Assembly: GCA_003477185.1 (NCBI GenBank)
Contig: DMTJ01000232.1
Span: 1 to 8,711, forward strand
DNA: 8,711 bases
Origin: Lentisphaeria bacterium
GTDB lineage: Bacteria > Verrucomicrobiota > Lentisphaeria > JABSQK01 > UBA12247
Reading direction: 5' to 3'
Shown here one piece after another: positions 1-6,843 of this stretch; the stretch's first letter is position 1, and the number at the start of each line of letters is the position of its first letter. The notes under the pieces were generated by a model. That model was not told where the DNA came from, did no database searches, and saw only the letters and a program-made list of their open reading frames with translations. The translations under genes and the position numbers were made by a program.

Positions 1-153
1 AACGATTTCGCCAAAAAGGCAGAGAAGGCTTCGGATATCACCCAGGATGACCTCAAGGAGCTACAGGAAGAAGTACAAGAGCTGACGAACAACTACACGA
101 AGCAGGCCGATGATCGTGCGGCGGCCAAAGAGAAAGAGCTGCTGGAAGTCTGA
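1..153 (+). CDS. frr: Ribosome recycling factor, C-terminal end (partial)
   Basis: This is the last 50 codons of a gene that begins before the window; it is open from base 1 and ends in TGA at 151-153. Ribosome recycling factor acts with EF-G to split post-termination ribosomes in the cytoplasm. The visible part is a highly charged helix with the pattern DITQDDLKELQEEVQELTNN, then KEKELLEV at the end. It matches the terminal helix of RRF domain I, where family members have a D/E-D-x-R/K-x-x-x-x-x-V-Q-x-L-T pattern followed by an acidic or hydrophobic tail. The following order of cinA and recA is compatible with this assignment. Only the tail is visible, so the call rests on this helix and on context. 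Confidence 0.85.
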   Translation, partial: NDFAKKAEKASDITQDDLKELQEEVQELTNNYTKQADDRAAAKEKELLEV

Positions 154-164
154 CGGGCGATCTA

Positions 165-1382
165 GTGAGTATTGAAGTCGTTTCGATCGGGGATGAATTG
201 CTGGCAGGTCGGACGCTGAATACCAACCTGGTCACAGCTGGCAAGATGCTGGCTGAGATTGGTTTGGGTATTGATCGTGAAACCTGCGTTCCTGACAGTC
301 GCGAAACCGTGGCTGGTGCAGTGCGCAGTGCGCTCGAGCGCGGGGCCTTGGTTTTGACCATTGGCGGCCTTGGCCCAACGCGGGATGATCTATCGCGGGC
401 AGCCATCGCCGATGCGCTTGCCTTACCCTATGCGTTTTCCCCAGAGGCGGAAGCGCACTCGCGACAGGCGCTTGAATCCCGGGGCAAGGAGATCTCCCCC
501 GGACAGCTCGACGCCCAATCACATACAGCGGCTGGCGCGGAAATCCTGGCGAACTCCGCAGGCGTCGCGCCAGGATTGTGGTGCACAAATGGAACCCGGG
601 CCGTCGGCATGCTCCCCGGCCCACCCCGAGAGTTCGGCGCAGTGATGCGGGAGCGTATTGTGCCTCGCCTGCAGGCGCTGTTTGCTGCGAACTCCGCAAC
701 GAGGGAGTTAAAGGTCTTCGATGTCGGAGAGCCAGAGGTGGAGCAGCGCGTGCTCGCCGTCTTGGCGGACTTTCCTCAGGTTTCACCTGCGTACTGTGTT
801 TCGTATGGTGCCACGGCGGTGCGCGTTACGGCTACGGCATGCTCCTCGCAGCTTTCTCTGGCGTTCGCCGCGATCATGGCCGAGTTTGCGGAGTTCGCAA
901 TCGAGGGCGATCTTGCGGAATGCGTGGTCGCTAAATTGCGGGTACGCGGGGCGCGCCTCGGTGTGGCGGAGTCCTGTACGGGAGGTGGAATCGGCAGCGC
1001 GATCACGGCCCGTCCGGGCGTCTCAGACGTCTTTTCAGGCGGCATGATCACCTACAGCAACGCATTCAAACACCAATTGCTCGGCGTTCCGGAAGCGACG
1101 CTTGATACCCACGGCGCAGTCAGTGCGGAGACCGCGGAGGCAATGGTGCGCGGTCTCTGCGGGCGGCTGGATCTTGAGGCCGGAATCGCGGTCACTGGGA
1201 TCGCCGGCCCCGGTGGAGGTTCGGATAAAAAGCCAGTTGGGCTTGTTTTTATTGCCACGCAGGTACACAATGACGTGCGAGTTCTGGAACGCCGCTTGGG
1301 CGGCGACCGCGAGACGGTCCAAAAGCGTACCGTGTCACTCGCTTTAAATCAACTTCGAATTCAGCTCACGACAGGAGACTAA
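165..1382 (+). CDS. cinA: CinA family protein (CinA N-terminal domain plus NMN deamidase domain)
   Basis: A 405-residue cytoplasmic protein of the usual CinA length with two domains. Residues 1 to about 170 form the MoaB/MogA-like CinA domain, with GDELLAGRTLNTN at the start, TIGGLGPTRDDL from residue 65 and LPGPPREF near 150. Residues about 250-405 form the PncC-type nicotinamide mononucleotide deamidase domain. In it AESCTGG contains the likely nucleophile Ser270, TYSNAFKHQLLG contains Lys302 at the second catalytic position, and VTGIAGPGGG follows. The domain converts NMN to nicotinate mononucleotide in pyridine nucleotide salvage; family members are also linked to ADP-ribose turnover and competence. 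The GTG start is chosen because it puts SIEVVSIGDEL at the N-terminus, as in the family. The upstream SD is weak. It lies 11 nt after frr and 3 nt before recA. The region around residues 122-130 (DAQSHTAAGA) departs from the usual QAxxPxGA pattern. Confidence 0.92.
   Translation: MSIEVVSIGDELLAGRTLNTNLVTAGKMLAEIGLGIDRETCVPDSRETVAGAVRSALERGALVLTIGGLGPTRDDLSRAAIADALALPYAFSPEAEAHSRQALESRGKEISPGQLDAQSHTAAGAEILANSAGVAPGLWCTNGTRAVGMLPGPPREFGAVMRERIVPRLQALFAANSATRELKVFDVGEPEVEQRVLAVLADFPQVSPAYCVSYGATAVRVTATACSSQLSLAFAAIMAEFAEFAIEGDLAECVVAKLRVRGARLGVAESCTGGGIGSAITARPGVSDVFSGGMITYSNAFKHQLLGVPEATLDTHGAVSAETAEAMVRGLCGRLDLEAGIAVTGIAGPGGGSDKKPVGLVFIATQVHNDVRVLERRLGGDRETVQKRTVSLALNQLRIQLTTGD
1373..1377 (+). 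promoter_or_regulatory. Ribosome binding site of recA
   Basis: AGGAG lies in the last codons of cinA, 8 nt before the recA ATG at 1386. It is one of the clearer SD sequences in the window and supports independent, efficient initiation of recA inside a co-transcribed unit. Confidence 0.7.
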
Positions 1383-1385
1383 AAT

Positions 1386-2462
1386 ATGGCTTTGGCTAAA
1401 AAGAAAGATCCCAAAAACACACGGGCCCCAGAGGGAAATCTCGACGCGGCCCTTGCCCAGATTGACCGCACGCACGGGGCTGGCTCGATCATGCGTCTTG
1501 GCGACAAGAAAACTGCGGACATCGGTACAATCAGCACGGGCGCCATGTCTTTGGACGTGGCGCTGGGGATACCAGGCGTACCTCGCGGGCGAATCGTCGA
1601 GATCTATGGTGCGGAATCTTCCGGAAAAACCACGGTCTGTCTCAGCGTGGTGGCGAACGCCCAGCGTAATGGGGGCATCGCAGCGTTTGTCGATACGGAG
1701 CACGCGCTCGACCCATCCTACGCTCGCCTCCTCGGCGTCAACACCCAGGATCTGCTGGTCTCGCAGCCGGACTGCGGAGAGGATGCACTCAATATTGCCG
1801 AGACCTTGGTCCGCAGCAATGCAATCGACGTGCTGGTGATCGACTCCGTGGCAGCTCTCGTGCCGCGGGCAGAGATTGAAGGGCAGATGGGAGACTCGCA
1901 TGTCGGGCTTCAGGCTCGGCTCATGTCCCAGGCTCTCCGTAAGCTTACCGGTGCGATCAGCCGCGGAAATACCTGTGTGATATTCACCAACCAGACCCGT
2001 GAGAAGATTGGCGTGATGTACGGGAATCCGACGACCACGACCGGCGGAAATGCCTTGAAGTTCTACGCGTCCGTTCGCATGGAGATCCGTCGTGCTGAGA
2101 TCATCAAGGACTCAAGCCAGACTCCGATCGGCAACCGTGTGGTGGTGAAGGTGGTCAAGAACAAGCTGGCACCTCCGTTCCAGCAGGCTTCATTCGACAT
2201 CATGTACGGGGAAGGAATCTCAAAGGCCGGTTCGATTCTCGACGTTGCTACAGACCTCAAGATTATCGACAAGAAAGGTGCTTGGTTCTCCTTCGACGGG
2301 ACTCTCATTGGGCAGGGCCGCGAGCAATCGAAGGTGGCGATCAAGGAAGATCCAGAATTGGAGAAGAAGTTGGTCACAGCGATCAATGAGAAGCTCAAGC
2401 CAGAGGTGGAAGCCGAGCCTGAAGCTAAGTCTGAGGACAAGCTGGCAGCTGCCAAGAACTGA
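1386..2462 (+). CDS. recA: Recombinase RecA
   Basis: A 358-residue RecA, full length. It forms ATP-dependent filaments on single-stranded DNA, carries out homologous pairing and strand exchange, and acts as co-protease for LexA-type repressors. Visible landmarks are GSIMRLGD near residue 36, Walker A GAESSGKT at 75-82 (Ala where GPESSGKT is usual), [10 protein letters not shown] containing the catalytic Glu, the Walker B strand [12 protein letters not shown], and [12 protein letters not shown]. Loop L2 begins at NQT (202-204) and ends at TTTTGG (216-221). Two L2 positions are atypical: Thr204 where Ile or Leu is usual, and Thr216 where Glu is nearly invariant. The C-terminus is the usual acidic, Glu/Lys-rich tail. 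It follows cinA by 3 nt and precedes ftsW by 3 nt. No separate promoter or recognisable SOS box is visible, so LexA control, if any, would act upstream. Confidence 0.97.
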   Translation: MALAKKKDPKNTRAPEGNLDAALAQIDRTHGAGSIMRLGDKKTADIGTISTGAMSLDVALGIPGVPRGRIVEIYGAESSGKTTVCLSVVANAQRNGGIAAFVDTEHALDPSYARLLGVNTQDLLVSQPDCGEDALNIAETLVRSNAIDVLVIDSVAALVPRAEIEGQMGDSHVGLQARLMSQALRKLTGAISRGNTCVIFTNQTREKIGVMYGNPTTTTGGNALKFYASVRMEIRRAEIIKDSSQTPIGNRVVVKVVKNKLAPPFQQASFDIMYGEGISKAGSILDVATDLKIIDKKGAWFSFDGTLIGQGREQSKVAIKEDPELEKKLVTAINEKLKPEVEAEPEAKSEDKLAAAKN

Positions 2463-2465
2463 CCG

Positions 2466-3620
2466 ATGCTGCGCACCAAGAATGCCCTGCTGTTCTGGCG
2501 CTGGCTCTTCGGGATCTCCGTAGTCGGCTTGGTCGGGCTTGGTGTCGTGATGCTATACTCCACGTCGTCCGCGACGGATGGTGAGGCGTACCTGAAGAAG
2601 CAGGTGCAATGGCTTGCCGTCGGTGGAGTTTTTGGCTTCATGGCATACTTGGTGGGCTATCGTTGGTTCTGCCGCTGGCGCTGGTGGCTGCTGTTCGCGG
2701 GGATTGTTCCCGTGGCTTATTTGGGGATTGCCCATACGTTTCCCACTCTCAGCCTGCCCTGTGCGCCTTCGATCAACGGGGCGCATCGCTGGCTGTCGAT
2801 TGGTGGCCAAAGCGTCCAGCCATCCGAGTTTGCCAAACTCGCAGTGGTGTTGTTTTTGGCCGGATACTACGGTGCTAAGCCGCACTTCGCAGCTCGTTTC
2901 AGAACGTGGTGGAAGCCTGTGCTGGGCGTCGGGGTTCTGATCGGATCGATCGTCCTTCAGCGCAGCTTGAGCGTCACCGTGATTTGCTCCATGCTGCTGA
3001 TCATGATGATGTTTTTGGCCGGGCTTCAGTTGCGTTACGTTCTGGGAGGCCTGATTGGGGTCGTCTGTATCGTGATCGTAATGTCATTCCTAAGCACAAA
3101 TGTGAAGGATCGTTTGAACTGGTGGAAGGAGCCAGGCTATCAGCTAAAGCTGTCGCTGATCGCACTGGGTTCCGGCCACTGGACTGGCGTTGGCATCAAC
3201 AACAGTCGAATGAAGGAAGCCTATCTTCCGGAGAAGCATACGGATTTTATCGTTTCGATTATCGGAGAAGAGCTCGGCTTTGTTGCCGTTGTTTCCGTGA
3301 TTCTACTGTATCTACTGCTCGGTGCATCGGCCTTTGGAATTTCTGCGGCTACGCCGGACGCAACAGGGCAACTAGCAGCTTCGGGACTGGGGCTTATGCT
3401 TTGGCTGCCCTCGTTCGTGCATATCGGCGTGGTTGTAGGCGCATTGCCGACCACTGGTATCGCCGCGCCTCTACTTAGTTACGGTGGTTCCACTACCTTA
3501 GTCAGCAGCATCGCAATCGGCTTACTGCTGAGTGTCGCACGCGAGTCATTGCGCGTGATGGACGAGAATCCGCAGCCGAAACCGCGCGAGCCGGTGCGCA
3601 CCGAAATGGTCCCCGCCTGA
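2466..3620 (+). CDS. ftsW: FtsW/RodA/SpoVE-family peptidoglycan glycosyltransferase, probably FtsW
   Basis: A 384-residue polytopic inner-membrane protein with roughly ten hydrophobic segments, of normal SEDS length. SEDS proteins polymerise lipid II into glycan strands with a class B penicillin-binding protein; FtsW does so at the septum. Family signatures are GLGVVMLYSTSS in the first helix, NGAHRWLSIGGQSVQPSEFAKL in the first large loop, ALGSGHWTGVGINNS, YLPEKHTDFIVSIIGEELGF with the presumed catalytic Asp260, and LPTTGIAAPLLSYGGST near 327-342. YLPExHTDFI favours FtsW over RodA, although PTTG at 328-331 is closer to RodA's VTG than to FtsW's TKG. The conserved QPDxGT motif is replaced by QRSLSVT at 165-171. 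It starts 3 nt after recA; the SD is weak, suggesting translation coupled to recA. Reasonable alternatives are RodA or a SpoVE-like paralogue. Confidence 0.87.
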   Translation: MLRTKNALLFWRWLFGISVVGLVGLGVVMLYSTSSATDGEAYLKKQVQWLAVGGVFGFMAYLVGYRWFCRWRWWLLFAGIVPVAYLGIAHTFPTLSLPCAPSINGAHRWLSIGGQSVQPSEFAKLAVVLFLAGYYGAKPHFAARFRTWWKPVLGVGVLIGSIVLQRSLSVTVICSMLLIMMMFLAGLQLRYVLGGLIGVVCIVIVMSFLSTNVKDRLNWWKEPGYQLKLSLIALGSGHWTGVGINNSRMKEAYLPEKHTDFIVSIIGEELGFVAVVSVILLYLLLGASAFGISAATPDATGQLAASGLGLMLWLPSFVHIGVVVGALPTTGIAAPLLSYGGSTTLVSSIAIGLLLSVARESLRVMDENPQPKPREPVRTEMVPA

Positions 3621-3624
3621 ACGA

Positions 3625-5079
3625 ATGGACATGATCCTGTCGGCTTGGGCAGAGGACGCAGCCTGTGCTGCCGCTGTCCTCGTGGCGCGCACCTCGGTAT
3701 GCGAGGTGCGCGGCGTGAGTAAGCGCCGGCTGTCCCCCGTACTTGAACGCGAAATACCAGATGGGGTTCGCCGCATTCACATCGTCGGCGTCGGCTTGGG
3801 CGAGGACGTGAACTCTACCGTAGTGGCATTGCAGAAGCTGAAGCAGCGAAACCTAGTCGTAATCTGGTACAGTGACCGCGAACCACCGGTCGGCATTGAC
3901 CTCAGCCTGTTCAGTAAAACTGTAATCGGCCTGCGAGACGGTTCTCTGGCGCGCGCAGTCGCAGCTCGAGACGACATCTCCGAGCAAGAACGCTTCCTCT
4001 GCGGGCTTGCGACTAGTGCCCACGGCGATCATCGCGCCCTGATCCAATCCGCTATGTCGCGCTATCGGCGCCTAGGCGATGTAAGCGCGTTTGCTGACGT
4101 GGTTCGGCATCTTGCGACCAGCCAGTCCTTGCGCCGGCAGGATCATCAGGCGATTGCGGAGTTCGCAACGTTCGGGCATCGCGAGCTTCGGGGCCACAGC
4201 GTACAGATGGAGAAAGTCCGGGACACGATTCGTACGGTGGGCCTCGAAGGGCACTGTCGGTTTTTGATTACCGGAGAGACCGGTACCGGAAAGGAGACCG
4301 CTGCCTACTTGATTCACCGGCAGTCTGAGCGGCGGGACGAGCCGTTTTGGACCTTTAACTGCGCCGACCTCTCCCCGCAACTTCTCGAAAGCCGGCTCTT
4401 TGGTCACGAAAAAGGTGCCTTTACCGGGGCGCTGACGCAGCGAAAAGGAGCGTTCGAACAGGCAGATAAAGGCACGTTGTTTCTCGACGAAGTCGGCGAA
4501 CTCAGTCTAGAGGCACAGGCGGGGCTGTTGCGTGTTCTTCAGGAGCAGCGCTTTCGACGGCTAGGGGGAGACACGGAGATCCGTGTAGACGTGCGGATTC
4601 TCTCTGCGACAAATCGTTGTGTGCGCGAGATGGTCACTGCTGGGAATTTTCGCGAAGACCTGTTCTACCGACTTAGCACTGTGGAACTACGCATGCCCAC
4701 GCTCCGGGAGCGCCCGGAGGATTTGGCGGAGATCGCAAACGACTACCGCTATCGCCGTGGTCTCGCACCGCTGGCACAGCGGCAGCTTAAGGTCCTGCAG
4801 GGGCACGCGTGGCCCGGAAACATCCGTGAACTGCAGAATATCCTCGAACGCGGTATCATTTTTAAGACGACAGACTACGCCCGCTTTACCGGGCGGAGGG
4901 AAGCTGATGTCGATGACAACACGCTTGAAGGCGTGGCTGCGCGGCATGTCGCGGCCGTGTATCGCGAGACCGGAAGTCTGGCGCGTGCTGCGAAAGAGTT
5001 GGACGTCAGCATCAACACTGTCCGGCGCTATCTCAAGCTCAGGAGGGGCCATGCAGACGGTCAAAGTTTCGAGGTGTGA
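3625..5079 (+). CDS. Sigma-54-dependent enhancer-binding transcriptional activator
   Basis: A 484-residue activator with an N-terminal sensor-like domain, a central AAA+ ATPase and a Fis-type DNA-binding domain. The AAA+ core spans about 190-415: Walker A GETGTGKE at 217-224, the sigma-54-contacting loop GAFTGA at 264-269, Walker B LFLDE ending at Asp288-Glu289, and the FREDLFYRL arginine-finger region near 342-350. An intact GAFTGA implies it remodels closed complexes of sigma-54 RNA polymerase. The C-terminus (about 440-475) has a Fis-like helix-turn-helix, [16 protein letters not shown]. Residues 1 to about 165 are not a response-regulator receiver, GAF or PAS domain that I recognise; [12 protein letters not shown] and VVIWYSDRE faintly recall DHH-type phosphoesterases. 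An 11-bp hairpin lies in codons 21-30. The ATG is 4 nt after ftsW with no strong SD; a later start such as GTG at 3717 is possible. No target promoter was recognised. Confidence 0.9.
   Translation: MDMILSAWAEDAACAAAVLVARTSVCEVRGVSKRRLSPVLEREIPDGVRRIHIVGVGLGEDVNSTVVALQKLKQRNLVVIWYSDREPPVGIDLSLFSKTVIGLRDGSLARAVAARDDISEQERFLCGLATSAHGDHRALIQSAMSRYRRLGDVSAFADVVRHLATSQSLRRQDHQAIAEFATFGHRELRGHSVQMEKVRDTIRTVGLEGHCRFLITGETGTGKETAAYLIHRQSERRDEPFWTFNCADLSPQLLESRLFGHEKGAFTGALTQRKGAFEQADKGTLFLDEVGELSLEAQAGLLRVLQEQRFRRLGGDTEIRVDVRILSATNRCVREMVTAGNFREDLFYRLSTVELRMPTLRERPEDLAEIANDYRYRRGLAPLAQRQLKVLQGHAWPGNIRELQNILERGIIFKTTDYARFTGRREADVDDNTLEGVAARHVAAVYRETGSLARAAKELDVSINTVRRYLKLRRGHADGQSFEV
3686..3728. repeat. 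REP-like palindromic element inside a coding region
   Basis: The arms CGCGCACCTCG (3686-3696) and CGAGGTGCGCG (3702-3712) are perfect 11-bp inverted complements around a 5-nt loop. A second, shorter stem overlaps the end of the first: CGGCG (3711-3715) and CGCCG (3724-3728). The element lies in codons 21-35 of the sigma-54 activator and is read in frame without a stop. The form is that of REP or palindromic elements that insert into genes. Only one copy exists in this window, so its repeat nature is inferred. Confidence 0.5.
5041..5046 (+). promoter_or_regulatory. Internal ribosome binding site setting the start of the membrane protein
   Basis: A perfect AGGAGG sits 4 nt before the ATG at 5051, within the last codons of the sigma-54 activator gene. 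It is the strongest SD in the window. It fixes the start of the next gene at 5051, although that frame stays open back to 4619. Confidence 0.85.
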
Positions 5080-6745
5080 CAGTGGCTTTGATATCGGAAC
5101 GCTGCTGCTGCTCGAGCGCTATTTTGCTGTTCCCGCGCTCATGCTCTCGCTCTGGGCGGGTGTATACGTCGACCCCTGGGCCCCGCTGAAAATCCTCGCT
5201 TCAACCCTTGGGCTTCATCTGTTGTTGTTGGCTGTTCGCTGGTTTGACCGACAGGAGAACCAGGAGAATTATGAGCTGAGCGACCATGGAATTTGTCGCC
5301 GTGATAACAACGTCACGATCCCGTGGAACACGGTCGCCTTGGCATCCTTTGTCTACGAGATCAATGACGCACTCGTCGGCAGCAGACAGGTCGCGATCCG
5401 CCTAATAGGCCTGCGTGGGGAGGAGTTGATGGTGATTCGCCCTGGTCATCTTACTCGCCGCGGGCGCGACATCTATATCTACTTGGGCCGTAAGCTCGGA
5501 GCCGTTTATGACCGGCAGCTTAGCGAGCTCCACAAGCAGGACCAGCTGGTCGCTCGCAGCGGAAAGTATGCCCTTGCACTCACTGATTCGGACCTCATCA
5601 TAACCCGGCGGGGTACGAAGCAGGTCATTCCCGTAAATTCGATCCGCGCCTTCCGCTGGATCCCTGTCGCGACCTCTGGGCACCCGCGTGACCGGTTGCT
5701 GATCTGCCATGCGCGCGGCGAGTTTTCGGTCGACGATTTGAGTCACGGGGCCCAATTGCTTCACCACGCCCTTCGATTGCGAATTCCGCAAAAGGCCGAC
5801 CCAGACTGGGAGAGCGACGAACAGGCGCGGATTGATCAGTTGGTCGAGACGATGCAGGCGCAGGCCCTGATGTTGGCGTTCGCCTCAGCCGGATTGATCA
5901 CTTTTCTGGGGATGTTTCTCTATTTTGCGCCGCAGTACGTTCAGGTACAGGATCTAAAAGCGATGGCCGTAGATGGTGGGATCATCCTGATCGGTGTCAT
6001 TCTTACCGCATCTCTGGCGCGGAATGATTGGCGGGCCTATTGCGCTGCGAGGGGGGAGTTTTCCTTGCTGCGTGCCGCCCTTCGTCGTCGGGACCTGCCG
6101 CCGGCTGGCATACACGCCCGTCCGGTCGAGCAGCCGCAGCCTTCATATGCCATGGTGCGCGGGGGCCATTGGCCGGGGTATTCGGCGCTGGGGGCCTGTG
6201 GCTTGTCCTTTATGGCTGCAATGCTCGTCTCCTGCACCCCTAACGAAATCTCGCTATCCATGAAGCTGGTCGCGGTTGCCGTACTGGTCGGTCTCGGCTG
6301 GATCCCAGCCTTGATGGCCCTGAATCTGGGTCGTCGCGGGCAATCGAGCCGCTTGATGGACGTGATCGAAAGGCGCCGTCATGAGAACGTTGACAAAATA
6401 GCGGAGGGCATTTGTGTCATCGCTATCCCAAGGGCCAAGTGGGAACTGCCCCAGCTCTTTCCAGAAGTGGACGTGGGGGTGTTGTACGTGGATCATCGCC
6501 AGAGGAGATTGGTCCATGAAGGCGCGGACGAGCGATTTGTCCTGCCCTTTGCCGCGATTGTCAGCTGGGATGTCGAGCGGATGTGCGGTCGTCAGCCGGG
6601 CAGTTTCGGGCTTGTGCTGCGAGCCCGAGTGGAGGGAGAAACCTTTTGGGAGCGCCCATTTCAGGTTGGAACTGGAGGCCTGCGGGAGACGCAATCGGTT
6701 CGCGACATACTGATCGGACAGCTAGGGGAAGGTGGCGCATACTGA
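5051..6745 (+). CDS. Uncharacterised integral membrane protein with three PH-like modules
   Basis: A 564-residue protein whose family I do not recognise. Hydrophobic segments lie at about 18-40, 46-65, 271-297, 305-323, 376-397 and 403-426, giving three membrane pairs. Between and after them are three beta-rich stretches of similar style: YELSDHGICRRDNNVTIPW from 74, YALALTDSDLIITRR then VIPVNSIRAF from 173, and VLYVDHRQRRLVHEG then FVLPFAAIVSW from 477. Each reads as strand, turn, strand, then I/L-P-x-x-x-I, a pattern seen in bacterial PH-like (bPH/YcxB-type) domains; this is a resemblance, not a proven match. The layout is TM-TM-PH-PH-TM-TM-TM-TM-PH. The start is set by AGGAGG at 5041. The gene overlaps the sigma-54 activator by 29 nt, so the two are very likely translated together. 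A role in envelope sensing or in controlling the activator is inference from this pairing. Confidence 0.8.
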   Translation: MQTVKVSRCDSGFDIGTLLLLERYFAVPALMLSLWAGVYVDPWAPLKILASTLGLHLLLLAVRWFDRQENQENYELSDHGICRRDNNVTIPWNTVALASFVYEINDALVGSRQVAIRLIGLRGEELMVIRPGHLTRRGRDIYIYLGRKLGAVYDRQLSELHKQDQLVARSGKYALALTDSDLIITRRGTKQVIPVNSIRAFRWIPVATSGHPRDRLLICHARGEFSVDDLSHGAQLLHHALRLRIPQKADPDWESDEQARIDQLVETMQAQALMLAFASAGLITFLGMFLYFAPQYVQVQDLKAMAVDGGIILIGVILTASLARNDWRAYCAARGEFSLLRAALRRRDLPPAGIHARPVEQPQPSYAMVRGGHWPGYSALGACGLSFMAAMLVSCTPNEISLSMKLVAVAVLVGLGWIPALMALNLGRRGQSSRLMDVIERRRHENVDKIAEGICVIAIPRAKWELPQLFPEVDVGVLYVDHRQRRLVHEGADERFVLPFAAIVSWDVERMCGRQPGSFGLVLRARVEGETFWERPFQVGTGGLRETQSVRDILIGQLGEGGAY

Positions 6746-6764
6746 TTCCTGTGTGCTTCGGTTG

Positions 6765-6792
6765 TTGACATCGCCGTAGCGCTCGCTATCTT
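6765..6792 (+). promoter_or_regulatory. Sigma-70-type promoter of the OmcB-like gene
   Basis: A perfect -35 box TTGACA (6765-6770) is followed after 16 nt by TATCTT (6787-6792), which matches 4 of 6 positions of the -10 consensus. The expected transcription start is near 6800, giving a leader of about 44 nt. It lies in the only sizeable intergenic gap (6746-6843), in front of a gene with a new functional theme. No -24/-12 sigma-54 promoter was seen here. Confidence 0.6.
6777..6788. promoter_or_regulatory. Possible operator palindrome in the promoter spacer
   Basis: TAGCG-CT-CGCTA is a perfect 12-bp dyad occupying the spacer between the -35 and -10 boxes and covering the first two bases of the -10 box. 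A protein bound here would block RNA polymerase. The dyad is short and could be chance. Confidence 0.3.
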
Positions 6793-6832
6793 ACCGGTTC
6801 GATTATTCGTATTAGGATGCTGCGCTGGCAAG

Positions 6833-6838
6833 AAAGGA
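6833..6838 (+). promoter_or_regulatory. Ribosome binding site fixing the OmcB-like start
   Basis: AAAGGA lies 5 nt before the ATG at 6844. It favours this start over the in-frame ATG at 6817, which would place charged residues ahead of an otherwise standard signal peptide. Confidence 0.7.
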
Positions 6839-6843
6839 TATAC

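Noticed and set aside
1344..1901. 185-codon open frame on the minus strand opposite recA
   Set aside because: It is a shadow of the strongly conserved recA coding sequence.
2443..2454. Palindrome TGGCAGCTGCCA near the end of recA
   Set aside because: It has no loop, falls in coding codons (Leu-Ala-Ala-Ala tail) and is not followed by a T-run; probably chance, and not a terminator or sigma-54 promoter.
3592..3603. Palindrome CGGTGCGCACCG at the end of ftsW
   Set aside because: It is short, coding and loopless, with no U-tract after it; transcription apparently continues into the next gene 4 nt after ftsW.
4619..5050. Long upstream extension of the membrane-protein reading frame
   Set aside because: It lies entirely inside the sigma-54 activator AAA+ and HTH region in another frame, has no membrane or domain character, and the AGGAGG at 5041 fixes the start at 5051.
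6731..6760. Possible sigma-54 -24/-12 promoter around TGGCGC before the OmcB-like gene
   Set aside because: No GC doublet occurs at the required 10-bp spacing after GG, so the core consensus is not met.
6817..6843. Alternative earlier ATG for the OmcB-like gene
   Set aside because: It adds residues LRWQERIY ahead of a standard signal peptide and lacks a good SD, whereas 6844 has AAAGGA 5 nt upstream.
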